This document shows, piece after piece, positions 1-6,203 of a DNA stretch of 6,203 nt. Under the pieces are notes generated by a model, which was not told the origin of the DNA, ran no database searches, and saw nothing but the letters and a program-made list of their open reading frames with translations. The stretch is from the NCBI GenBank assembly GCA_030667555.1, contig DAOUVR010000070.1, positions 1 through 6,203 on the forward strand. Reading direction: 5' to 3'. Within the stretch, counting starts at the first letter, position 1; each line of letters starts with the position of its first letter. Origin of the DNA: Dehalococcoidia bacterium. GTDB lineage: Bacteria > Chloroflexota > Dehalococcoidia > E44-bin15. The translations under genes were made by a program, and so were the position numbers.

Positions 1-361
1 CAAAGATTTTTCCTCCACGCGCTGATAAGCCGATAATATCCCCGGCATGACCATGAATGATTATCTCGCCATTGTTCATCGTGTTTCCACACCCATCCTG
101 CGCGTTGACGCGAACAATAATACGGGGACCATTCATGAACGCTCCAAGGTCGTTGCCTGGAACGCCAAATATCTCGATCTCGACTGGCTTATCTAAGTCG
201 GTACCGATATATCTCTGTCCATAGACGTTCTGGAGCTCAATCCTCTGGGTTCCGTTCCAAACTGCATCCCTTAGCATGGCATTGAGTTCACGATAGGAAA
301 CACCAGATGCATCAATCTTCATCAATTGTCTGGCTTTCCGTCCTTGAACACTCCCTGCCAT
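1..361 (-). CDS. Glutamate synthase GXGXG domain protein, GltB3 type (C-terminus beyond window)
   Basis: This is a partial gene, with 120 codons visible. It encodes the right-handed beta-helix (GXGXG) domain that in ordinary GltB lies at the C-terminus of the large subunit, where it has a structural role. Reading the reverse strand from the ATG at 361-359 gives a protein starting MAGSVQGRKARQL. The diagnostic stretch is near residues 90-120: DGCGNTMNNGEI, then HGHAGDIIG and ARGGKIF, matching the glycine-rich repeats of the family. The ATG follows the gltB2 stop after one base. An in-frame TAA lies seven codons upstream (382-380), so the start cannot be much earlier. A short AGGT (372-369) sits 7 bases before the ATG. 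The reading frame runs off the window at base 1. The separate GXGXG gene beside GltB1- and GltB2-type genes fits a split archaeal-type GOGAT. A related FwdC/formylmethanofuran dehydrogenase C assignment is unlikely given the neighbours. Confidence 0.9.
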   Translation of the reverse strand, partial: MAGSVQGRKARQLMKIDASGVSYRELNAMLRDAVWNGTQRIELQNVYGQRYIGTDLDKPVEIEIFGVPGNDLGAFMNGPRIIVRVNAQDGCGNTMNNGEIIIHGHAGDIIGLSARGGKIF

Positions 362-362
362 C

Positions 363-1868
363 TCAGCTACCTGCCATCCTTACTCCCAGGATTTCAAGCT
401 CGGTGTCAGTAAGCCCAACACCTCTAAGGTGCAGTCGGTTGCCACGCAGGCTTTCCAGGGCATTTACGCCCATACCGCCAAGTATATCCTTGAGTTCCAG
501 GCTCCAGGCGCGGAGCAAGTTAGACAGCCTTCTGGCTCCGATGTCGGGGTTGACCCTCTTGGTCAGCCAGAGGTCAGTTGTGCAAATACCCCAAGCGCAT
601 TTGCCTGTGTGACACTGCTGGCAAAGGGTGCAGCCCAGGGCGACGAGAGCCGCAGTACCAATGTACACAGCATCAGCGCCAAGGGCGATAGCCTTCGCTA
701 CATCGCCGCTGTTTCTGATGCCACCGGCAATCACTATAGAGGCCTGGCTGCGAATACCTTCTTGCCTCAGTCGACTATCTACCGAGGCGAGAGCCATCTC
801 AATAGGGATGCCGACATTGTCGCGGATGATCTTGGGGGCTGCACCGGTAGACCCCCGCAGTCCATCGAGAACCACGATATCCGCTCCTGCCCTCACCATA
901 CCGCTAGCTATAGCCGCCGAGTTGTGGACAGCAGCTATCTTTACTGCCACCGGCTTAGTATAGTTGGTAGCTTCCTTCAAAGCGTATATAAGCTGTGCCA
1001 GGTCCTCGATGGAGTAGATATCATGCTGCGGTGCAGGGGATAAGGCATCCGTTCCCTGCGGAATCATTCTAGTCATGGACACCTCGGCACTTACCTTCTC
1101 GCCGGGAAGGTGCCCCCCGATGCCAGGCTTGGCTCCCTGGCCAATCTTTATCTCAAGCACCCCGGCCACATCGAGGTACTCGGGATGGACACCAAACCGC
1201 CCTGATGCTACCTGGGCGATTGTGTTATCTCCGTACTTGTATAGCTTGGGATGAAGCCCCCCTTCCCCGGTATTCCACAGTGTTCCTGCCTCAGTGGCTG
1301 CTCGGGCCAATGACTCGTGTACATTTATGCTCACTGCGCCATAGGACATGGCGGAAAACATCACCGGCACTTCGATCCTGACCTGAGGAGCAAGTTCTGT
1401 TTTTAAGCTCAATGGATTCTGCTCAATTTCTACTCTGTCTGGCTTCCGGCCAAGGTAGGTCGTAAGCTCCATCGGCTCACGCAGTGGGTCTATCGATGGA
1501 TTGGTCACCTGACTGGCATTGAGGACTAAGTGATCCCAGTAAACACGATACCCCTTATCGTTGCCCATGCCAGTCAAGAGTACGCCACCAGTCTCCGCCT
1601 GCTTGATGATGTCCTCGATTACCTCAGGGCGCCAGTTATAGTTATCCCTGTATTCCAGGGGGTTTCTTCTAATAGTTAAGGCATTGGTAGGACAAAACAC
1701 AACGCAGCGATGACAACCAACGCACTTATCCTCACTGCTTCTCACTTCGTCGTCTTGAGCATCGTAGTAATTCACGTCAAAGGAGCACTGGTTGACGCAC
1801 ACCTGGCATTGGATACATCGCTCTAGGTCACGCTCAACAATAAACTTTGGCGGCAGATATGTCTTCAC
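363..1868 (-). CDS. Glutamate synthase FMN/Fe-S synthase domain with N-terminal 2x[4Fe-4S] ferredoxin, GltB2 type
   Basis: This is the central catalytic part of glutamate synthase, which reductively transfers ammonia to 2-oxoglutarate to give glutamate on FMN. From the GTG start the protein is about 501 residues. In numbering from the TTG two codons earlier, residues 20-30 (CIQCQVCVNQC) and 51-61 (CVGCHRCVVFC) are two [4Fe-4S] motifs. The Glu_synthase barrel follows, with GEGGLHPK near 203, KIGQGAKPGIGGHLPG near 243, SPAPQHDIYS near 279 and GSTGAAP near 341. C415, C421 and C426 form the C-x5-C-x4-C pattern of the GOGAT [3Fe-4S] cluster. The frame could begin at TTG 1874, but the strong AGGAGG (1882-1877) is only 2 bases from it and 8 bases from GTG 1868, so I prefer GTG. 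The gene lies between hisF and the GXGXG gene. The amidotransferase and GXGXG domains of a full GltB are separate genes here. The fused ferredoxin implies electrons from a ferredoxin or the nearby flavoprotein. Confidence 0.95.
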   Translation of the reverse strand: MKTYLPPKFIVERDLERCIQCQVCVNQCSFDVNYYDAQDDEVRSSEDKCVGCHRCVVFCPTNALTIRRNPLEYRDNYNWRPEVIEDIIKQAETGGVLLTGMGNDKGYRVYWDHLVLNASQVTNPSIDPLREPMELTTYLGRKPDRVEIEQNPLSLKTELAPQVRIEVPVMFSAMSYGAVSINVHESLARAATEAGTLWNTGEGGLHPKLYKYGDNTIAQVASGRFGVHPEYLDVAGVLEIKIGQGAKPGIGGHLPGEKVSAEVSMTRMIPQGTDALSPAPQHDIYSIEDLAQLIYALKEATNYTKPVAVKIAAVHNSAAIASGMVRAGADIVVLDGLRGSTGAAPKIIRDNVGIPIEMALASVDSRLRQEGIRSQASIVIAGGIRNSGDVAKAIALGADAVYIGTAALVALGCTLCQQCHTGKCAWGICTTDLWLTKRVNPDIGARRLSNLLRAWSLELKDILGGMGVNALESLRGNRLHLRGVGLTDTELEILGVRMAGS

Positions 1869-1874
1869 CCTCAA

Positions 1875-1882
1875 CCCCTCCT
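1875..1882 (-). promoter_or_regulatory. Ribosome binding site for the gltB2-type gene, overlapping the hisF stop
   Basis: Reverse-strand AGGAGGGG. Its first two bases are also the last two of the hisF TAG stop (1883-1881). Spacing is 8 bases from AGGAGG to GTG 1868 but only 2 to TTG 1874, which decides the start in favour of GTG. The overlap suggests coupling of hisF termination to initiation of the next gene. Confidence 0.8.
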
Positions 1883-2657
1883 AGGTCGCTGCTTTTCTCA
1901 CGGGAATCCCTTTTTCAGCCAAGTATTCCTTAGCTTGGCTAATTGAGTAAGTCTGGTAGTGAAAGATGCTTGCCGCGAGAACGGCGTCAGCCTTACCACT
2001 GGCGAGGGCTTGGTAGAGATGCTCCAGATTGCCCGCACCACCACTGGCAATAACCGGCACAGTCACCAACTCACTAATAGCGCAAGTCAATTCCAGGTCA
2101 TACCCACCCCGATGGCCGTCAGCGTCCCAACTGGTAAGGAGCAGCTCACCGGCACCAAGGTCGACCGCCTGTTTGGCCCAATGTATGACATCAACCCCGG
2201 TTGGCTTCCGCCCTCCATGAGTGAGAACTTCCCATTCAGGCATGCCGTCGTCTCTGATTCGCCTTGCATCAATGGCTACAACAATACACTGAGAGCCGAA
2301 CTTTCTTGCACCTTCGCTTATAAGCCCAGGGGCGAGCACAGCCGCAGTATTGATAGTTATCTTATCGGCTCCCGCCCCCAGCATACGTCGCATATCCTGG
2401 GTGTTGCGCAGACCGCCACCCACAGTAAGCGGAATGAAAACCTGTTCTGATACACGTTCAACAACATCCACCATGATATCTCGGCCTTCAGGAGTTGCGC
2501 CAATATCCAAAAAGACCAACTCGTCAGCACCTTGCTCGTAATAGAATGCGGCTAGCTCCACCGGGTCACCGGCATCGCGAAGATCGCTGAAGCTGGTGCC
2601 CTTGACCACTCGGCCTCGCGTCACATCGAGGCAAGGTATTATCCTCTTAGTTAGCAT
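1881..2657 (-). CDS. hisF: Imidazole glycerol phosphate synthase cyclase subunit HisF
   Basis: HisF takes ammonia from the HisH glutaminase and converts PRFAR to imidazole glycerol phosphate and AICAR, in histidine biosynthesis in the cytoplasm. The protein is 258 residues, normal for the family, and is a complete (beta/alpha)8 barrel. Visible motifs are MLTKRIIPCLDV with catalytic Asp11, GRVVKGTSF at 15-23, the phosphate-binding loop TVGGGLR at 78-84, AIDAR with the second catalytic Asp130, THGGRKPTG at 146-154 and ASGGAGN at 204-210. The frame stays open 21 codons upstream to 2720, but those residues are not HisF-like. The ATG at 2657-2655 has AGGAGGGG 9 bases ahead, so I start there. It overlaps the end of the gltB1-type gene by 11 bases. 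The partner hisH lies two genes upstream rather than adjacent, and no hisA is present between them. The canonical motifs argue for true histidine HisF rather than a sugar-amination paralogue. Confidence 0.97.
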   Translation of the reverse strand: MLTKRIIPCLDVTRGRVVKGTSFSDLRDAGDPVELAAFYYEQGADELVFLDIGATPEGRDIMVDVVERVSEQVFIPLTVGGGLRNTQDMRRMLGAGADKITINTAAVLAPGLISEGARKFGSQCIVVAIDARRIRDDGMPEWEVLTHGGRKPTGVDVIHWAKQAVDLGAGELLLTSWDADGHRGGYDLELTCAISELVTVPVIASGGAGNLEHLYQALASGKADAVLAASIFHYQTYSISQAKEYLAEKGIPVRKAAT

Positions 2658-3798
2658 CGGTGTTTGCCCCTCCTGCAATAACAACCCCTCTGGGTACAAG
2701 AGGTTTCTCCAAACTTCCAACTATTGGCTCGCCACCCATCGGAATCCAGGCCCGTTCCAGATCAGGGCAAATCAGGCGAATGGATGCCTCCTCAGAGGAA
2801 AGGTACAGCATAGATCCCTTTGTGCCAACAGTGAGAGGGCGCAGCCTGATCCTGTCGGTAAGCCCAATCATTTCACCCTGATGAGCTATGATTACGGTAA
2901 AAGGTCCGTTCAGCAGCAGGCTGCCATATACCTGGCGTAGTGTGCGAAATAGCTTTTGCTCATGCGCAGGGCTTCGCTCTATGTCACTCCAGAACGGAGG
3001 AGCCACTATCTTGGCCACTATCTCAATTGGAAGTCCGTGCTTTCGCACCAATAGATCGAAAGCATATGCAATTATCTCGGTGTCAGTCTGCATCGTACAA
3101 TGATAGCCAAACTCCTCAAGGAAACGCTGATTTATACCATAAGACGATATCTCGCCATTATGAACTACTGTCCAGTCCAGGATGTTAAACGGATGTGCCC
3201 CACCCCACCAGCCTGGCGTGTTAGTTGGGAACCTGCCGTGGGCTGTCCACAAGTAACCCTCATATTGCTCCAGGCAAAAGTATTCGGCTATCTCCTCAGG
3301 ATATCCAACCCCCTTGAACACCGCCATGTTTTTACCACTGGAGAAGACGAAGGAGTCCTTGATACCGGTGTTAATCTCCATAACCCTTCCAACAACATAG
3401 TCATCTTCTGATTTTCCCCCACACTTCTGCGGGTCCACTTCAACAAAGTAGCGCCATACTATGGGTGGGTCTACGATGGCTGGTATCGGTTGGGTGGGCA
3501 CCTCCTCAGCAGCAACGATACGGAACCGCTGTTTGAGGAAAGCTTCCACCTCCGACTTTCCCTCTTGGCTTAGATACATTATGTGAAAGGCGTAGTGATT
3601 GGCATATTCCGGGTAGAGTCCGTAGATAGCGAACCCACCCCCCAGCCCGTTACTGCGAACATGCATATTGGTAATGGCCTTTATAACACCTTCGCCAGAG
3701 AATCGCTTTCCCGTAGTATCCATCGCCCCAAATAGAGAGCAAGCATCTATCACTTTGTCGTCGGAGTAGGGGTTGTTCATCTTACACAGATTATTCAT
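2647..3798 (-). CDS. Glutamate synthase glutamine amidotransferase domain protein (class II, Ntn type), GltB1 type
   Basis: This is a class II glutamine amidotransferase that releases ammonia from glutamine for the FMN synthase domain. From ATG 3798 it is 383 residues. The probable nucleophile is Cys20 in IDACSLFG, so a short propeptide would have to be removed to expose it, as in GltB. Other class II signatures are RFPTNTPG with Arg189, HNGEIS at 213-218 and TDTE at 238-241. About 170 residues separate the cysteine from the arginine motif, including NGLGGGFAIYGLYPE, typical of this stand-alone GOGAT subfamily. Start choice: the frame is open to 3972 but runs through the oxidoreductase gene. 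ATG 3798 has GGAG 6 bases ahead, while ATG 3780 and ATG 3837 have no good site. ATG 3780 would give 377 residues and remains possible. Ser follows the nucleophile where Gly is usual. The TAA stop overlaps the hisF start by 11 bases. A role in other amidotransferase reactions is less likely given the gltB2/gltB3-type genes nearby. Confidence 0.9.
   Translation of the reverse strand: MNNLCKMNNPYSDDKVIDACSLFGAMDTTGKRFSGEGVIKAITNMHVRSNGLGGGFAIYGLYPEYANHYAFHIMYLSQEGKSEVEAFLKQRFRIVAAEEVPTQPIPAIVDPPIVWRYFVEVDPQKCGGKSEDDYVVGRVMEINTGIKDSFVFSSGKNMAVFKGVGYPEEIAEYFCLEQYEGYLWTAHGRFPTNTPGWWGGAHPFNILDWTVVHNGEISSYGINQRFLEEFGYHCTMQTDTEIIAYAFDLLVRKHGLPIEIVAKIVAPPFWSDIERSPAHEQKLFRTLRQVYGSLLLNGPFTVIIAHQGEMIGLTDRIRLRPLTVGTKGSMLYLSSEEASIRLICPDLERAWIPMGGEPIVGSLEKPLVPRGVVIAGGANTDAN
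2667..2674 (-). promoter_or_regulatory. Ribosome binding site that fixes the hisF start
   Basis: Reverse-strand AGGAGGGG lies inside the last codons of the gltB1-type gene, 9 bases before ATG 2657. It supports the family-consistent start over an ATG 63 bases upstream in the same frame. The same octamer precedes the gltB2-type gene. Confidence 0.8.
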
Positions 3799-3804
3799 TC
3801 TCGG

Positions 3805-3808
3805 CTCC
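3805..3808 (-). promoter_or_regulatory. Likely ribosome binding site for the gltB1-type gene
   Basis: Reverse-strand GGAG sits 6 bases before ATG 3798, within the 22-base gap after the oxidoreductase stop. It is modest, but it is the only reasonable site among the candidate starts at 3837, 3798 and 3780. Confidence 0.55.
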
Positions 3809-3820
3809 ACAGCAAATTGA

Positions 3821-5161
3821 CTACTCACCAGCGACATCTTGTTCGGTATCCGCAGGCACAACCGACGCAACAACCGCCCCCGGCTGCGGCATGCCCAGTC
3901 GCTCCTGCCATAGCTCTCGCGGTAAGGACACCAAGCCAAAATCTTCAGTAAGGAGTGCCTGCTTGAAATCACCTACATCGACTCTATCTTTCATCAGGCC
4001 GAAGAATATACCGGACTTCTCAATATCGCCAATGCATATCATGCCCACCACAACGTTATTTCTAAGAACCAGCTTCTGGTAGACACCATCATCTTCTCTG
4101 CTCATACACTCATAGCCATTATCATCTGGGGGAACGACTATGCCTGCTGCAGCGATATCCAGTCCGAAGTAGTTGAGCGAGTTCATACCTGTGCCACCGG
4201 GGTATTCGGCCTCAATACCAGCCATGTTACGGCCTGCAATCCTGCCCCCTATGTAGGCATTGGGCCAGATAGGGGTCAGCCGATTTGTGTTATATATGAA
4301 ATCGTATGCCTCAGCAGCATCCCCACAAGCGTAAACATCAGGATGACTTGTAGCCATGTTACGGTCTACCACTATTCCTCGATTTACCTTGATACTGGTG
4401 CCCTGTACAAGCTCGACACGCGGCAATACCCCTATGGCCACTATTACCATGCTGCAAGGTATTTCCTCTCCGCTGTCCAGTATCGCCCCTGTTACCCACC
4501 CATTACCAGTGACCTCAGCTACAGTTTGACCACAGATAATCCTCACACCAGCCTGTTTAACAGCCTCCTCAGTAATCAAAGAGGCCTGTTCATCGAGGAT
4601 GGTATTCAGGATTCTTTCCTTCATTTCCACGACGGTGACCTTCTTATCTCGCTTTATTAGAGCTTCGGCCACGCTCATACCAATTAACCCACCACCCACG
4701 ACTAATGCCTTATTTACGTTATTCAGGTACTCGTCAATCACTTTGGCATCATCAAGTGTAAGGAAATTGAAAACGCCTCTTTTGCCAATCCCCTCTAATT
4801 GGGGTACTATAGGCACTCCCCCACTAGCGATTAGAAGTTTTTCCCACGAGATACGTTCGCCGCTTTCAAGTTCAACAGTGTGATCGCTAAGCCCCAGGCT
4901 TTTCACTCTTTCACCAAGCAGGGTTGCAATCCTATTCTCATCGTAGAAGTCAAGAGGGCGAAAGAACATCCCTTGAAGGGTGCGTTCCTTTGTCAGGTAC
5001 TTCGAGATCAGAGCGCGGGAGTAGGCCGGGTATGGCTCATCGGAGACGATGATAATGGAACCTGTTGCATCTACCTCTCGTATCGCCTCGGCAGCCCCAA
5101 TGCCTCCGGCTGAGTTTCCTATTATGAGATATCTTGTATTCCTCAGTCCTTCCTTTGCCAC
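3821..5161 (-). CDS. FAD-dependent NAD(P)H oxidoreductase, NirB/rubredoxin-reductase-like
   Basis: This 446-residue flavoprotein of the pyridine nucleotide-disulfide oxidoreductase superfamily moves electrons between NAD(P)H and an acceptor. Visible motifs are the FAD-binding GNSAGG at 15-20, PYPAYSRALISKYL at 43-56 as in nitrite and rubredoxin reductases, the NAD-binding GGGLIG at 156-161, and the FAD-binding TSHPDVYACGD at 271-281. Glu179 ends the second strand of the NAD fold (VTVVEM), which favours NADH over NADPH. There is no redox-active CxxC and no cysteine at the CoA-disulfide-reductase position. The start is GTG (5161-5159), with AGAGGT (5174-5169) 7 bases ahead, 5 bases after the hisH stop. 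It lies between hisH and the gltB1-type gene. My inference is that it feeds electrons to the split glutamate synthase in place of GltD, either directly or through a ferredoxin. Sequence alone does not show the acceptor; an NADH oxidase or another reductase is possible. Confidence 0.88.
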   Translation of the reverse strand: MAKEGLRNTRYLIIGNSAGGIGAAEAIREVDATGSIIIVSDEPYPAYSRALISKYLTKERTLQGMFFRPLDFYDENRIATLLGERVKSLGLSDHTVELESGERISWEKLLIASGGVPIVPQLEGIGKRGVFNFLTLDDAKVIDEYLNNVNKALVVGGGLIGMSVAEALIKRDKKVTVVEMKERILNTILDEQASLITEEAVKQAGVRIICGQTVAEVTGNGWVTGAILDSGEEIPCSMVIVAIGVLPRVELVQGTSIKVNRGIVVDRNMATSHPDVYACGDAAEAYDFIYNTNRLTPIWPNAYIGGRIAGRNMAGIEAEYPGGTGMNSLNYFGLDIAAAGIVVPPDDNGYECMSREDDGVYQKLVLRNNVVVGMICIGDIEKSGIFFGLMKDRVDVGDFKQALLTEDFGLVSLPRELWQERLGMPQPGAVVASVVPADTEQDVAGE

Positions 5162-5166
5162 AATAT

Positions 5167-5781
5167 TTACCTCTTTACACCAGCCGTTTTCAAGAAGTTG
5201 TCATACATCCTGAGGCCAAGATCACCGCTTCTCTCAGGGTGAAATTGAGTTGCCACCAGGTTGTCCCTGATAAGCACGCTGCACAGAGATATGCCGTACT
5301 CTGTGATTCCAGCTACAACCCCGGCATCATCGGGATCTGCATAGTAGCTGTGGACGAAATAGAAGTTCGCCTCATCTGGAATCCCTTCGAAGATGGGATG
5401 TTTAACTATTTGCTTCACCTGGTTCCATCCCATGTGAGGCACCTTGAGCCCGGGAGGCAACCTCTTAACCGTCCCCGGAATCACTCCCAAACAATCATGC
5501 CTACCATCTTCCTCACTAACTGAAAACAGGACTTGCAACCCAATGCAGACAGCAAGAAAGTGCTGGCCCTGGCTTACTATCTGCTTAATCGCGCCGTCCA
5601 TGCCAGATTCTCTCAGGCTATCCATAGCATCTGCAGCCGCCCCGACACCGGGGAAGATGACTGCGGCAGCGTTCAGCACATCGTTTGGCTTACTGGTCAC
5701 CATAGGCTGGTATCCCAACTTAACCAAAGCATTTGTAACACTACGCAGATTTCCAGCTCCGTAGTCAATTACAGCAATCAC
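5167..5781 (-). CDS. hisH: Imidazole glycerol phosphate synthase glutaminase subunit HisH
   Basis: HisH is the class I (triad) glutamine amidotransferase that supplies ammonia to HisF for imidazole glycerol phosphate formation. The protein has 204 residues, the usual length. It begins MIAVIDYGAGNLRSV, typical of HisH. The oxyanion-loop motif PGVGA is at 44-48, the nucleophile Cys79 is in AVCIGLQ, PHMGWN is at 115-120, YFVHSYY is at 141-147, and His181 and Glu183 lie in QFHPERSG. The elbow has Ala where the common GxCxGxQ pattern has Gly, a minor variant. The start is GTG (5781-5779) with GGAGGG (5796-5791) 9 bases upstream. The GTG overlaps the TGA of the preceding ferredoxin frame by 4 bases (GTGA), a sign of translational coupling. 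hisF is separated from it by the oxidoreductase and the gltB1-type gene. Confidence 0.96.
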   Translation of the reverse strand: MIAVIDYGAGNLRSVTNALVKLGYQPMVTSKPNDVLNAAAVIFPGVGAAADAMDSLRESGMDGAIKQIVSQGQHFLAVCIGLQVLFSVSEEDGRHDCLGVIPGTVKRLPPGLKVPHMGWNQVKQIVKHPIFEGIPDEANFYFVHSYYADPDDAGVVAGITEYGISLCSVLIRDNLVATQFHPERSGDLGLRMYDNFLKTAGVKR

Positions 5782-6203
5782 TGGTCTTCACCCTCCACGC
5801 TCAATACCAGCGCTTCGTTGGGACAATTGTCAACACAAACAGGCACCATATGTTCAGGGCAAAGATCGCAGTTAGCGACAATCCTATTACTAACATCTCT
5901 AGTCAGGGCTCCGTAGGGACAGGCTATTATGCAAGTCCAGCAACCAATGCACTTCTCTGGGTCAATGCTAACTACTCCAGTTATAGGGTCCTTTTACATA
6001 GCGCCGGTGAGACAGGAATAGACACACCAGGGCTCATCGCAATGGCGGCATTGAACGGAGAAAGAGATGTCCTCCTTTCTCTCCACACGGATCCGAGGCA
6101 ATGGTCGAGGAGTCTCTCTCTTAAACGCTTTGATTATGTCCTTCGACCGAGAGTGCTCTGTCTGGCAATAGACCCGACAAAGGCCACAGCCCATGCAAGC
6201 TTC
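5778..6203 (-). pseudogene. Polyferredoxin with four [4Fe-4S] motifs, interrupted by an in-frame TAA; 5' end beyond window
   Basis: This resembles the four-cluster electron-transfer ferredoxins of the CooF/HycB/DmsB type, which pass electrons to or from partner redox enzymes. The reverse-strand frame enters from the window edge as EACMGCGLCRVYC (first C-x2-C-x2-C-x3-C). It continues to VQCRHCDEPWCVYSCLTGAM and then meets TAA at 5996-5994. The same frame then resumes with KDPITGVVSIDPEKCIGCWTC, ACP, CDLCPEHMVPVCVDNCPNEAL and ends at TGA 5780-5778, so 71 codons follow the stop. All four motifs are intact and no frameshift is needed, so a single substitution such as AAA to TAA would explain it. 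No ATG before the third motif could restart translation. TAA also ends hisH and the gltB1-type gene here, so it is not plausibly reassigned. The ATG at 6194 is internal to the first motif, so the true start lies outside the window. The last codons hold the hisH ribosome binding site. It could be a recent pseudogene, a read-through gene or a sequence error. Confidence 0.8.

Noticed and set aside
307..612. A plus-strand frame crossing the gltB2/gltB3 junction
   Set aside because: Low-complexity Ser/Leu/Pro-rich translation opposite two well-supported genes; no family resemblance.
429..1043. A 204-codon open frame on the plus strand
   Set aside because: It lies wholly antisense to the gltB2-type gene, has no recognisable domain and is a by-product of that gene's codon pattern.
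2658..2720. N-terminal extension of hisF by 21 codons
   Set aside because: The residues are not HisF-like, the upstream ATG has no clear ribosome binding site, and ATG 2657 starts exactly at the family's MLTKRIIPCLD with a strong site.
3799..3972. N-terminal extension of the gltB1-type protein into the oxidoreductase gene
   Set aside because: Arg/Ser-rich translation in a second frame of a well-supported gene; ATG 3798 has a better ribosome binding site and lies just after the upstream stop.
5134..5523. A 129-codon plus-strand frame
   Set aside because: Antisense to hisH, which carries complete catalytic motifs; no independent support.
5533..5916. A 127-codon plus-strand frame opposite hisH and the ferredoxin
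   Set aside because: Antisense shadow; the minus strand has the cysteine motifs and HisH signatures.
5994..5996. Reassigned stop codon (alternative genetic code) at the ferredoxin TAA
   Set aside because: TAA is used as a normal terminator for hisH and the gltB1-type gene in the same window, and no other gene here contains an internal stop.
5994..6194. Treating the 66-codon frame as a complete small ferredoxin
   Set aside because: The ATG lies inside the first cysteine motif, the frame continues upstream (EAC) to the window edge, and the family sequence continues past the TAA in the same frame.

Overview
The window looks like a slice of a compact minus-strand operon from an anaerobic prokaryote. 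Every convincing gene is on the minus strand, so transcription runs from high to low coordinates. Almost every base is coding, and the largest gap between genes is about 22 bases. I see no promoter, terminator, RNA gene, repeat, CRISPR array or mobile element. The split 'archaeal-type' glutamate synthase genes, the iron-sulfur-rich proteins and the mixed ATG/GTG starts suggest an anaerobe. A Dehalococcoidia-like Chloroflexota is my best guess from family resemblance, but the sequence alone does not prove it.

Order in the direction of transcription: (1) a polyferredoxin with four four-cysteine motifs (6203 to 5778), cut off at its start by the window edge and interrupted by one in-frame TAA at 5996-5994; (2) hisH (5781-5167); (3) a FAD/NAD-dependent oxidoreductase related to the NirB/rubredoxin-reductase group (5161-3821); (4) the glutamine amidotransferase domain of glutamate synthase as a separate protein, GltB1 type (about 3798-2647); (5) hisF (2657-1881); (6) the FMN/iron-sulfur synthase domain with an N-terminal double-cluster ferredoxin, GltB2 type (1868-363); (7) the GXGXG domain, GltB3 type (361 to beyond base 1), cut off at its C-terminus by the window edge.

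Two nitrogen pathways are interleaved gene by gene. HisH and HisF form imidazole glycerol phosphate synthase, which uses glutamine-derived ammonia for histidine and purine precursors. GltB1, GltB2 and GltB3 together make up the catalytic parts of a glutamate synthase (GOGAT). The NAD-linked flavoprotein and the polyferredoxin are the probable electron suppliers, since no classical GltD is present here. Genes overlap or nearly touch (a 4-base overlap at ferredoxin/hisH, 11 bases at gltB1/hisF, a 1-base gap at gltB2/gltB3), which suggests translational coupling.

The most notable oddity is the clean nonsense codon inside the polyferredoxin: both halves stay in the same frame with every cysteine motif intact. 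I do not see a wholly new system. The interleaved his/glt layout and the interrupted ferredoxin are the points worth checking.
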